Source: Asterias amurensis
Taxonomy: Eukaryota; Echinodermata; Asteroidea; Forcipulatida; Asteriidae
NCBI RefSeq assembly: GCF_032118995.1
Contig: NC_092651.1
Span: 26,830,349-26,894,348 of the forward strand
DNA: 64,000 bases
Direction: 5' to 3'
Position numbers and translations under genes: made by a program. Positions within the stretch are counted from its first letter, which is position 1; each line of letters starts with the position of its first letter. The notes beneath the pieces are model-generated. The model saw only the letters and a list, made by a program, of their open reading frames with translations. It was not told the DNA's origin and ran no database searches. Below, piece by piece: positions 57,101-64,000 of this stretch.

Positions 57101-60100
57101 ACTATTGCTAATAGTTGACTTCTGATCTTCAAATTGAGCGTATACCTTTTCTTCTGCTTCATAACAACAGATTCTGGTGCTGAGTCGGAGCTCCGCCTTC
57201 TTCTGCTTGAGCTTTAACTCTTGTAGCTCCAACTCTCGTTGCTCACTCAGAGCTGCGTACTCTGCAGCAAGTGCAGCCTTTTTTGCCATGACTTTTATTC
57301 TGGCCTTTCTACTTGCAGACGTGCCGGTGGTACTTACGCTGCACTGACTCACCGAGTCTTCTGGATTGATATCATTTTCTTGATTTTCCATTGCAGATCT
57401 CTTTATAGCGTTGTTATCGAACTTAATGTGACGTGTGTACTCAAATATTTTCACCAATGACAAAATTTACTGATGTCCAACCCTTTATTATGATACCATT
57501 TGCTATTTGCTTGTAGCAACGTGTGATGATGGTTCGATCTGCAATTAATCAAATGAACCCAATACAATATAAACATTTGATTTACAGCAATTACAATAAC
57601 GAATTAATCCCAATTTTATGTATTTACAACAATTGATTAAATCCCTATTTACCCACAAAATGTGTGCCAAGTGTGTGTGATTCCCCTTTGCCTCAACTCA
57701 AGTGACTTAACTTAATCTCAAACTTTATCCCAACTGTGACCTTTGACCCGTATCCACACACACCACCGTGTACTGTATGCCACAATACCCCAACGTACAC
57801 AGTACACGTACATGTACATGCAACCCACGTGAATCTAACTGACGACATGCTTAGAAAATTAACCACTTTAACAATCAAAATTTTACACTAATTACCCGCT
57901 TATTATCAACAATCCCTGATGCAGAGTATACTTAAACTTATAATCTAAACTTGATTGAACTAATTTTGTACTCACAACATTGGGCGCATCCAAAATCAAC
58001 AAAATATTGGCGAAAGTATGACTGACTAGTGACGAATGTTATGATCGATCCTGGCGAAAGATGCAAAACAGCGCCCTCATTTGACCAAGAAAATTATACG
58101 CTTCTGACGTCACGCATGAATAAATTACGTTGCCTAGCCCGCAACAGTTATTATAATGTTACTTTGAGGGATAAAATTACAAAACAAAGTCTTTTTTTAC
58201 AACTTGATACGCTGAATATTTTGTTTTCAATAAAATTACTGTACCGTCCCAAATGTTTCAGAGCATTTGTCCGGCCAGAAACAAACAATTATTTTTATTA
58301 GGCCTCATGAGCCTGAACCTTAGGGTTGGGGGGGGGTGTCTTATATAGTCCTCAACCATTCATACCAAGTCCTTATTAGTAGTGCTGGGCGAATAGTGAA
58401 ATTTTGTTATTCGGATACCGCTGGCCAGTTATCCGAAATTAACCGGATATTCGAATAGTCTTTTCGCCGCTAGAGGGCGCTATTTAAAAAAAAAATTAAA
58501 AATATTTTTTTTAAATATTTTTTTTTTGCCGCTAGAGGGCGCTGTTTGTTTGTGAATGAGATCTTATGGGCGGATTGATATTAGTTTTAGACAGTGTCAC
58601 TCGGTTCATTCATAAAAATGACCAGATCTAATTTAAAGATAGCGATTTGCTTTTTCTTTTGATCGTGATTGACTCTACGTGAAGGAAAACTTTTGTAATC
58701 TTTGAACAAATTACGTTAGAAATGTCATTGTTTTAACTCTTCACGGAGGTGAGCATAGTTAAATACTTAATATATGCTGTTTTATGCTGTCTTAATAGAA
58801 GTTTCATAAGGATTCAGACAAAACATTCATATCAGTTGTCGCCCGACGTCCGCGGATATTCGGATATTAAAGAATATCCGGTTACTCGGTTTTAATTACA
58901 GAATTATCCTGTTTGTTTGTGAATGAGATCTTATGGGCGGATTGATATTAGTTTTAGACAGTGTCACTCGGTTCATTCATAAAAATGACCAGATCTAATT
59001 TAAAGATAGCGATTTGCTTTTTCTTTTGATCGTGATTGACTCTACGTGAAGGAAAACTTTTGTAATCTTTGAACAAATTACGTTAGAAATGTCATTGTTT
59101 TAACTCTTCACGGAGGTGAGCATAGTTAAATACTTAATATATGCTGTTTTATGCTGTCTTAATAGAAGTTTCATAAGGATTCAGACAAAACATTCATATC
59201 AGTTGTCGCCCGACGTCCGCGGATATTCGGATATTAAAGAATATCCGGTTACTCGGTTTTAATTACAGAATTATCCGGTTTGTAAATAGGTATTCGCGCC
59301 CTATGCGGATATCCGGTTAAGAAAAAAAAGGCATTCGCGGTTACGGATAGGAAAACCTATTCGCCATTAACCGGATATTCAAATAATTCGCCCAGGCCTA
59401 CTTATTAGGACCATGATGATAGACATAGTGTAAAGGCTTTCTATTACTTTATATTTTTATAAGTTAAATTTGCATGTTTTTCATGCTAAAATAATTTTCG
59501 CCTTTAGAGACAACAATTTTTTTCGTGACTTGTTTCACTCATTTCTCAAAAACAACAGCACCCCAGTAAGTTATATTTTAAGGGAAGCTTTCTACCATTA
59601 TTATTTTCAAACTGTTTGAGTTTAATGTAAGTAAGTCTGTGGATATTGTGTTTTGTGTCCTACAAAAAGTATCCAGACTCTGTAAAGTTGTTAATAACAA
59701 TAAAACTTATGTGTGATATCGTTTTTATTGCAGATATCCACCTGAATTGATGCAACGAGTGCAGGAAATGGCCAAAGGCATAACTATAGATGTCACACCC
59801 TTGGACGTTGAAAGCAAACCAACTATCCCTGTGCGTACATCTCAGCTGTTTGATAAATCCAAACCCACACCAACACCAGAAGTGATCTCAACGACCTCGG
59901 AACCAGTTGTGTGTAGACTAACAGCAAAAAGAGAAGGGAATAGGTTCCAGAAAGCAGGAAAAAGATGGATTGTACAGGAGACGGCAAATACGGAATGTGT
60001 CAGACTTGATGAGAAAAGACGCAAGGAGATGCCATGCAGAGGATGGTACACTGCTCTTGCCGACGGGGGTACCGCGGAATTAGAACAGTCAAACTGCAAT

Positions 60101-63100
60101 GATATAGCGTGCCAATCAAGAAATATCAGCACACATGACCCAGTTATCTCAGCTTTAGCAGAAAACTTAATTTGGGAACCCTATACTACTAAGAAAAATC
60201 GTCGTGCCTCCTCACTAAGAAGACTCAACCCTGCCGCTATGAAAGTGCCACTCAAGAGACACATAGAATATATAAGTGTTCCCCCTCCTCTTGGAAAGAT
60301 TAAAACAAGATGGCTTTGTAATATGTACTACGACGAAATTCTTGTGGGTAGTGCAGAAGGTGAAAACAAGCACCGATCTAGGATAGGTGCAGCCGACAGG
60401 GCTGTATCCATGTTGGAGAATTTGAACTATGCGGTGGTGAACGCAAACAAAGTGAGTGTGATGGGAAGAAATTACAGTAAAGAGCTAGTGCCCTTAGATG
60501 AGGTCCAAGATGGGATTTCTAATAATAATATGACAGTCAGTGCCTTGGTCGACTCGACCTTCAAAAAAAAACATGTACCCATTGTGTTTGAAACCAGTGA
60601 CGATGTCCGAACTGTTGATAGAGAAACTGGCTATGTGTGCACCACGACTATCGGTGGTAACACTGTTGCTACGGGTATTCACATGGACAAGAGTAAAGCA
60701 AGGCGTGCGTCTGCCGATATCGCCCTGGCCTTTTTGAGAGACAAAAGCTCCAAGATGAAGACAAACCTTGACAAGTTTAAGAATGTTGTTAATGAATGCG
60801 ACATCAAGGCATCTGACTTGGGTATCAGACGTAAAAATGAGGTGTCTGATTCAATCAAACCCATTAGGGCAACTAATTCTGTTACCAAACCCAGTGAGGC
60901 GTCTCATTCTGTAATCAAATCTAGTAAGGGGCCCCATAATGTTATTGAACCCAGTAAGGCGTGTCATTCTGTTCCAGTAAACCCACCCAAGGAGGCACTA
61001 CATGAGAATTTGATGCAAAAGACATCTCCCATCAATGTTCAAGTCGGGAACTTGGATAATTTTATCTTGACGGAACCGTCTAGCCCAGCCCGTGCAGTCA
61101 GCATCTTGATCGACTCTGCATTCAGTAACAATGTCCCCATTGAGTTTAAAATTGACAGCGCCAAAATGATCAATGGTGTAAAAGGCTTTATGTGCAGCAC
61201 CATCGTCAATGGTGTAATCGTTGCTACTGGTACTTCCAGGTTTACGGCACAAGCAAGGAATGTGTCTGCCAATAATGCCCTGGCCGTTTTGAGAAACCAA
61301 AGCTCCAACATAAAGGAAGGCCATGACAACACACGGAATGTTGGTATTGAACCCGATTCCAAGGCGTCTGATTTTGTTGTTGCGGAGAACATTGTCAATG
61401 AACCTGATTCCAAGGTGTCAGATTTAGTTATCAAACTTGAGAATACGGCGTCTGATTCTGTTGTTGCAGAGAATGCTGTCAATGCACCCGATGATATCAA
61501 GGCGTCTGATTTTGTCTTCAAACTTGAAAATACATCCTCTGATACCGCAGCGTTTATGGAGTCTGATTCTGTTGTTCCAGAGAATGTTGGTATTGAAACT
61601 GAAAGCAAGGCATCTGATGTTGTTGTCAAACTTGAAAACACAGCATCTGATTCAATTGTCACAGAGAATGTTGTCAATAAACCAGATATCAAGGCGTCTG
61701 ATTTTGTCATCAAACTTGAAAACATGGTGTCTGATTCTGTTGTTGCAGAGAGTGCTGGTATTGAATCCGAAGGCAAGGCATCTGATGTTGTGATCAAACT
61801 CGAAAATACAGCGTCTCATTTTGTTACTGCAGAGAATGCTGTCATTGAACCCGATTCCAAGGCATCTGATGTTGTTATCAAACTTGAAAACACAGCATCT
61901 GATTTTGTTATCAAAGAGAATGCTGTCTATGAACCCAATTCCAAGGCACCGGATTTAGTTAACAAACTTGAGGATATGGGGTCTGATTCTATTGTTGCGG
62001 AGAATACTGGAAGCAAGGTATCTGATGTTGTGATCAAACTTGAAAATACAGCGTCTGATTCTGTTACCGCAGAGCATGTTGTCACTGAACCTGATATCAA
62101 GGCATTTGATGTTGTTATCAAACTTGAAAACACAGCATCTGATTCTGTTATCAAAGAGAACGTTGTTGCAGAACCTGATTTCAAGGCATTCGATGCTGTT
62201 ATCAAACTTGAGAATACGGCCTCTGATTCTATTGTTGCAGAGAATGCTGTCAATGAAACCGATATCAAGGCATTTGATGTTGTTATCCAGCCTGAAAACA
62301 CAGCGTCTGATTCTGTTATAAAAGAGAATGTCGTTGCAGAGAATACTGTCAATGAACCCGATATCAAAGCGTCTGATTTTATTTTCAAACTTGAAAATAC
62401 GACATCTGATCATGTTACTACACCTGATATAGCATTTAATGTTGTTGATGTAGAGAATACTGTTGATTCAAATTCCAAGGCGTCTGATGTTATCAAACTT
62501 GAAAAGATGGTGTCTGATTCTGTTGTCACAGTAGAGACTGTTGTCATTAAACCCGATTCCAAGGCATCTGATTTTGTTGTCGCAGAGAATGCTTTTAATG
62601 AACCTGATACCAAAGTAACTGATGTTGTTATCAAGCTTGAAAATATGGCATCTGATCTTGTTATCGCACCGGATATTGGGTCTGATTCTGTTGTCGGAGA
62701 GAATGTTGTCATTGCTCCCGATTCCAAGGCATCTGATTTTGTTGTCGCAGAGAATGATGTTAATGATTCTGATTTGGAGGTGTCTGACTTTGTTATCGAA
62801 CTTGAAAATATGGCATCTGATCCTGTTATCGCATCGGAAATGGCATCTGATTTTGTTGTTGCAGAGAATGCTGTTGATTCCAATTCTGAGGCGTCTGATG
62901 TTGTTATCAAACTTGAAAACACGGCGACTGACTCTGTTGTCACAGAGAATGCTGTAATTGAACCTGATTCCAAGGCTTCTGATTTTGTTGTCGGAGAGGA
63001 TGCTGTTAATGATTCTGATTTTGAGGTGTCTGACTTTGTTATCGGATTTGAAAATACAGCGTCTGATTCGCTTATGACATCTCATTTTGTCCCAGTGATT

Positions 63101-64000
63101 TCACCCGAGAAAATAGACGAGCCTTTGAAGCAAAAAACATCTCCCATCACTGTTCAAAACCATTCAGTTGTCGTACCCAGTAAGGCTTCTGATTCTGATA
63201 TCGAACCCAGTGAGGTGTCTCATTCTGATATCGAACCCAGTAAGGCGTCTCATTCTGAAATCGAACCCAGTAAGGTGTCTCATTCTGATATCGAACCCAG
63301 TAAGGCGTCTCATTCTGAAATCGAACCCAGTAAGGTGTCTCATTCTGATATCGAACCCAGTAAGGCGTCTCATTCTGAAATCGAACCCAGTAAGGTGTCT
63401 CATTTTGATATTGAACCCAGTAAAGCGTCTCATTCTGGTATCGAACCCAGTAAGGCTTCTCATTTTGCTGCCGTACCCAGTAAGGCGTCTCATTCTGATA
63501 TTGAACCCAGTAGAGCGCCTCATTCTGATATCGAACCCAGTAATGCGTCTCATTCTGATATCAAACCCAGTAAGGTGTCTCAGTCTGATATCGAACCCAG
63601 TAAGGCGTCTGATTGTGACATCGTACCTAGAAAGGCGTCTCATTCTGTTATCGTACCCAGTAAGGTGTCTCATTCTGATATTGAACCGAGTAAGGCATCT
63701 TATTCTGATATCGAACCCAGTAAGGCATCTCATTCTGTTATCGTACCCAGTAAGGTGTCTATTTCTGATATCGAACCCAGTAAGGCATCTCATTCTGTTA
63801 TCGTACCCAGTAAGGTGTCTCATTCTGATATTGAACCCAGTAAGGCGTCTCATTCTGTTGTTGAAACCATACAGGCATTTGAGTCTGTTCCAGTTAACCC
63901 ATCCATAGATGCATTACATGAGAATTTGAAGCAAAAAAAGTCATCTCCCATCAATATCCAAAACCAGGTCTTAGATGATTTTACCTTGTTTGAACCTTCT
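48027..64000 (+). CDS. Tandem NKRF paralog with giant modular repeat exon, partial (runs off window)
   Basis: Join of 48027-48184 and 59734-64000 and onward; at least 1,475 codons, no stop before the edge. Donor CAC|GTAAGT, acceptor TTGCAG, phase 2 as in the upstream gene. XTBD, about residues 1-75 (HWNARKQF, NNWDRYHGNQL, LAMVW, then YPPELMQRVQEMAKGI). dsRNA-binding-like module 1, about 229-289 (WLCNMYYDEILVGS); module 2, about 319-399 (GYVCTTTIGGNTVATG); module 3, about 493-582 (AVSILIDSAF, GFMCSTIVNGVIVATG). Acidic 28-residue repeats, about 587-1169. Decapeptide EPSKASHSDI array, about 1199-1430. Then NPSIDALHENLKQ and DDFTLFEPS, echoing the lead-in to module 3, so another module probably follows. 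Whether the G-patch and R3H survive is not visible. XRN2 binding is inferred from the XTBD; the role of the repeats is unknown. Confidence 0.85.
48185..50100. other. Left part of the paralog's 11.5-kb intron
   Basis: GTCAACTCGACC at 48253. A perfect 43-44-bp direct repeat ('GTGCCTTAGGACAAAAATGT' type) at about 49132-49210. At 49630-49930 a diverged sequence resembles the interior of the piggyBac-like element at 40460-40830 (AAAAGTGGTTG-AAATAATCACAACA; TTTTTAG-(A/C)TGTTGTC). No gene. Confidence 0.55.
50101..51476 (-). repeat. 3' LTR, interrupted by a nested hAT-type element
   Basis: LTR pieces 50101-50328 and 50984-51476 surround the insert at 50329-50983. The 8 bases CACAAAAT are present on both sides of the insert and once in the intact LTR. 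Confidence 0.92.
50329..50983. mobile_element. hAT-type non-autonomous element (copy 1) inside the 3' LTR
   Basis: 655 bp, TAGGCCTGGGCGAA at one end and TTCGCCCAGCACTA at the other, 8-bp target duplication CACAAAAT. Ends and duplication length fit hAT. The interior holds many CCGGATAT/ATATCCGG words. GCGCCCTCTAGCGG at 50881-50894 and a variant at 50820-50833 resemble CTCF sites. Confidence 0.88.
51989..53227 (-). CDS. BEL/Pao integrase segment, downstream of the in-frame TGA
   Basis: The same frame continues after the TGA. It shows a zinc-binding HHCC region (HAMSGHSGREHV...CFVCKRL), an integrase core with catalytic positions in GVDCFGPF, IRSDNGTNF and GGSWERQ (D,D,E), and a C-terminal DUF5641-like domain (RAGDIVLIVEDLPRNQW). 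Ends SVEGLESTK-stop. No ATG lies directly at its start (the first is at 53164), so its expression depends on read-through or a changed copy. Confidence 0.9.
   Translation of the reverse strand, partial: LDPKINENGLICVEGRLRNSTMQAQLKHPVILPQNHHIVVLLVRQFHAMSGHSGREHVMSLMRERYWVIGGRTAVRQVLRDCFVCKRLSASPNIQKMADLPKDRVTPEKPPFSHVGVDCFGPFLVKQGRSQVKRYGCIFTCLVLRAVHIEVIHSLETDSFINALQRFIARRGQPELIRSDNGTNFVGAERELREGINRWNKQKIEEYLLQKRIRWKFNPPAASHMGGSWERQIRTTRKILNTVLKQQVLYDESLSTMMCMVESVINGRPLTVVSDDVRDPEPLTPNHLLLRPSNVFPADVFDKCDLYSRKRWRQVQYLADLFWRRWIREYLPTLQQRRKWNEPTRNIRAGDIVLIVEDLPRNQWTMGRVVETYPGDDNLVRTAKVKTKSSTLVRPIHKLCLLESVEGLESTK
53228..57391 (-). CDS. BEL/Pao gag-protease-RT-RNase H polyprotein segment
   Basis: 1,387 codons from the ATG at 57391; the frame is open further back into the LTR, so an earlier start is possible. 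Order: coiled-coil-like KKAALAAEYAALSEQRELEL; gag-like DUF1759 region (FWEFWRAFEINVDS...LLKERFGN); zinc knuckle CFNCLRKGHMTMAC near 56098-56141; aspartic protease ALLDTGSTNTF near 55833-55855; reverse transcriptase with ADVEAMFHQV and catalytic YVDD near 54585-54596; RNase H with HFADAS and WTDST. A TGA at 53228-53230 ends it just before the integrase, in the same frame. The break may be a mutation or a read-through site. Confidence 0.92.
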   Translation of the reverse strand: MENQENDINPEDSVSQCSVSTTGTSASRKARIKVMAKKAALAAEYAALSEQRELELQELKLKQKKAELRLSTRICCYEAEEKVYAQFEDQKSTISNSPSLQASQPLQAEHSYEESTTCPTEHSQESQEKQSTSEPVIELLRQAERQQRSLIETLQLPKAELMFYDGEPLKFWEFWRAFEINVDSTSIADAAKLTRLLHYCKGDARKVIQACSVMDSTQGYKRAKTLLKERFGNKHKVADAWIQRVTKGVTISAHNGTALREMADEMRVCYETLLAVGFEGEMAPQSFFKSIVERLPNYLRYRWIRIVREIQKRNDRIPDMKDLVSFIEDVAEEENNPVYGSISSKSNRDVPQNKSDKQRSKGTFAVTMETNEFDTKKNEFVTRKCPLCKEEHTLFGCQQFKGMKPQDRMNYAKQERLCFNCLRKGHMTMACRLNRTCSVAGCGRKHTKFLHILQPQEETNPSTTQPEAKVQNGYIDSAEDTSCNNITGAGSRSVLPIVPVRVQAARGKTFVRTYALLDTGSTNTFCTEQLARSLGLKGTTQKLSLTTLDKIDSTIDTTLVSIVVDSGPTTERLEMTKVYTKPKINVHGTHMAKMDEISGLPHLKGIDLPFAGEKEVGLLIGQDVPKALMLLEIRAGKEGPYVLRTALGWSLHGSVNQVSGKRQDLTASSSFIQGDICLEEQLDKFWKLEASDCISDERGMSVNDQRALKVWKDGVCMEGGHYQLPVPFKKCPPSLPDNRWLAEQRLQGLARKLGKDDKLHRKYQEGIEDLLKKGYAEEVEGQECKPDDKPVWYLPHHPVFHPMKPDKLRIVFDCAAISGGVSLNSEVLQGPDLTNRLIGVLLRFRREPVAFMADVEAMFHQVRVPVEDRDVMRFLWWPDGKMTQQPKIYRMCVHLFGGTWSPSCCNFAMRQTADDNRDDFSSETVEIVKRNFYVDDCLVSVETEEEAVKLSSELKTLLQKGGFKLTKWLSNRPSVLKSIPIEERAKQLKDLDLNHDALPVDRALGVSWDVERDSLGYKLAIKDKPITRRGLLSIVSSIYDPLGYANPFILRARLLLQKLTRLKLGWDEPLPEVQKQEWENWTEELPRMKEYEVNRCVKPHNFGTVTEYKLHHFADASKLAYGAVSYLVMKNTEGQLHSSIVMAKSHLAPVKMMTIPRLELCAATLAAKLDVMLRRELDLPISDSIFWTDSTIVLQYIRNEDGRFHTFVANRVAKIHNVTEPAQWHHIDTSSNPADELSRGMTASEIKKSSRWPEGPKFILMAEEDWPKEPKVMEPLKQSDPELKKPKEIAQTYAVELEENSATAKLIKHYSSWHKLKKAVSWVLRVRSYLRNKDKYKENDIKKPLTVDELDKAEQAVIRYVQGQTYPDEYKALQVTVNTVKKSSPLH
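57427..58146 (-). repeat. 5' LTR of the BEL/Pao element
   Basis: Starts (minus) TGTTGCGGGCTAGGCAACG and ends GAGTACACACGTCACA. No insertion. Confidence 0.92.
58380..59400. mobile_element. hAT-type non-autonomous element (copy 2), internally duplicated
   Basis: 1,021 bp in opposite orientation to copy 1: TAGTGCTGGGCGAATAG to TTCGCCCAGGCCTA, flanked by CTTATTAG at 58372-58379 and 59401-59408. A 367-bp segment (58542-58908) is repeated immediately (58909-59275), apparently without a mismatch; removing one copy gives 654 bp, matching copy 1. CTCF-like CCGCTAGAGGGCGC at 58467-58480 and 58529-58542. Confidence 0.92.
59409..59733. other. Right end of the paralog's intron
   Basis: AT-rich, ending in TTTTTATTGCAG. 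Nothing else seen. Confidence 0.6.
59734..64000 (+). CDS. Giant exon of the NKRF paralog (open to window end)
   Basis: 4,267 bases read in one frame with no stop; the last complete codon ends at base 64000. The first 500 codons align by eye with NKRF exon 2 up to its second dsRNA-binding-like module; beyond that the gene has expanded by module duplication and repeats. Confidence 0.9.
61333..63080 (+). repeat. Coding 84-bp repeat (28-residue acidic unit), about 20 degenerate copies
   Basis: Unit is close to KASDVVIKLENTASDSVV + AENAVNEPDS. Exact 84-bp spacing holds at 61707, 61791, 61875 and at 62031, 62115, 62199. Thirteen units keep a psi-K-L-E tetrapeptide (I/V/F-K-L-E), the SUMO-acceptor consensus, next to SDVV/SDSVV stretches that look like SUMO-interacting cores. 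The frame is kept throughout. Confidence 0.85.
63171..63860 (+). repeat. Coding 30-bp minisatellite, about 23 perfectly phased units
   Basis: Unit GAACCCAGTAAGGCGTCTCA + TTCTGATATC encodes EPSKASHSDI. Every unit is exactly 30 bases. Between about 63230 and 63410 two versions alternate (HSDIEPSKAS / HSEIEPSKVS), a 60-bp higher-order repeat indicating recent expansion. Confidence 0.95.

Larger units (their letters stand above)
50101..58146 (-). mobile_element. BEL/Pao LTR retrotransposon, nearly complete, recent
   Basis: LTRs at 57427-58146 (5', 720 bp) and 50101-51476 (3', 713 bp once the nested insert is removed), both TG...CA, flanked by GTTAT at 50096-50100 and 58147-58151 (5-bp target duplication, usual for BEL/Pao). 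The LTRs differ by about three substitutions and one 7-base indel. A purine-rich tract (AAGGGGCCGGGA on the minus strand) abuts the 3' LTR at 51477-51488. The internal part codes for gag, protease, reverse transcriptase, RNase H and integrase in BEL order, in one frame with a single in-frame TGA. It lies antisense to the host gene within its intron. Confidence 0.95.

Noticed and set aside
61039..63853. Long minus-strand and alternate plus-strand open frames across the repeat exon
   Set aside because: They arise because 30-bp and 84-bp repeats are multiples of three, so any stop-free unit stays open in several frames. Only the frame continuous with the XTBD exon and acceptor at 59734 encodes recognisable domains.

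Overview
This is a stretch of an animal nuclear genome. The genes are split by GT-AG introns, and the intervening DNA is AT-rich and crowded with short inverted-repeat transposons. The genes (a two-exon PDZ start resembling Shroom, PTGR2, NKRF) and the mix of BEL/Pao, hAT and piggyBac-like elements, LINE tails and tRNA-derived SINEs suggest a marine invertebrate deuterostome. An echinoderm, probably a sea star, is my inference; nothing in the window proves the species.

Layout. (1) 1-24302, minus strand: the start of a PDZ-domain gene. Its first coding exon (24174-24302) and second (8255-8403) are separated by a 15.8-kb intron, and the gene continues leftward out of the window or into exons I could not find. 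(2) 24303-28294: intergenic, several foldback elements. (3) 28295-36849, minus: a complete seven-exon prostaglandin reductase 2 gene (PTGR2, 355 aa). (4) 36850-37029: a 180-bp head-to-head promoter interval. (5) 37030-43484, plus: an NKRF-type gene, with an XTBD exon, a 4.6-kb intron and a large exon carrying two dsRNA-binding-like modules, a G-patch and an R3H domain (626 aa). A 61-base exon at 41029-41089, in the same splice phase and with its own stop and poly(A) signal, would instead give a 79-aa XTBD-only protein. (6) 48027 to beyond 64000, plus: a tandem paralog whose XTBD exon splices over an 11.5-kb intron to one uninterrupted open exon of at least 4.27 kb. That exon has three dsRNA-binding-like modules, an 84-bp-period acidic repeat rich in psi-K-x-E motifs, a perfectly phased 30-bp (EPSKASHSDI) array of about 23 units, and the start of what looks like a fourth module.

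The paralog's intron carries a young BEL/Pao retrotransposon (50101-58146, minus; 5-bp target duplication, LTRs differing at about three positions plus a 7-base indel). One of its LTRs was then hit by a 655-bp hAT-type element. A second copy of that element (58380-59400) lies just outside the other LTR in the opposite orientation, with an internal perfect 367-bp duplication. Both copies carry CTCF-like motifs.

The most interesting system is the NKRF/XTBD locus: two tandem genes built around an XRN2-binding domain, one with alternative endings that would make either an adaptor-only or a full RNA-processing protein, and the other expanded into a giant modular repeat protein. No tool was run: homology calls come from recognising sequence, and splice sites come from reading phase and GT-AG borders.
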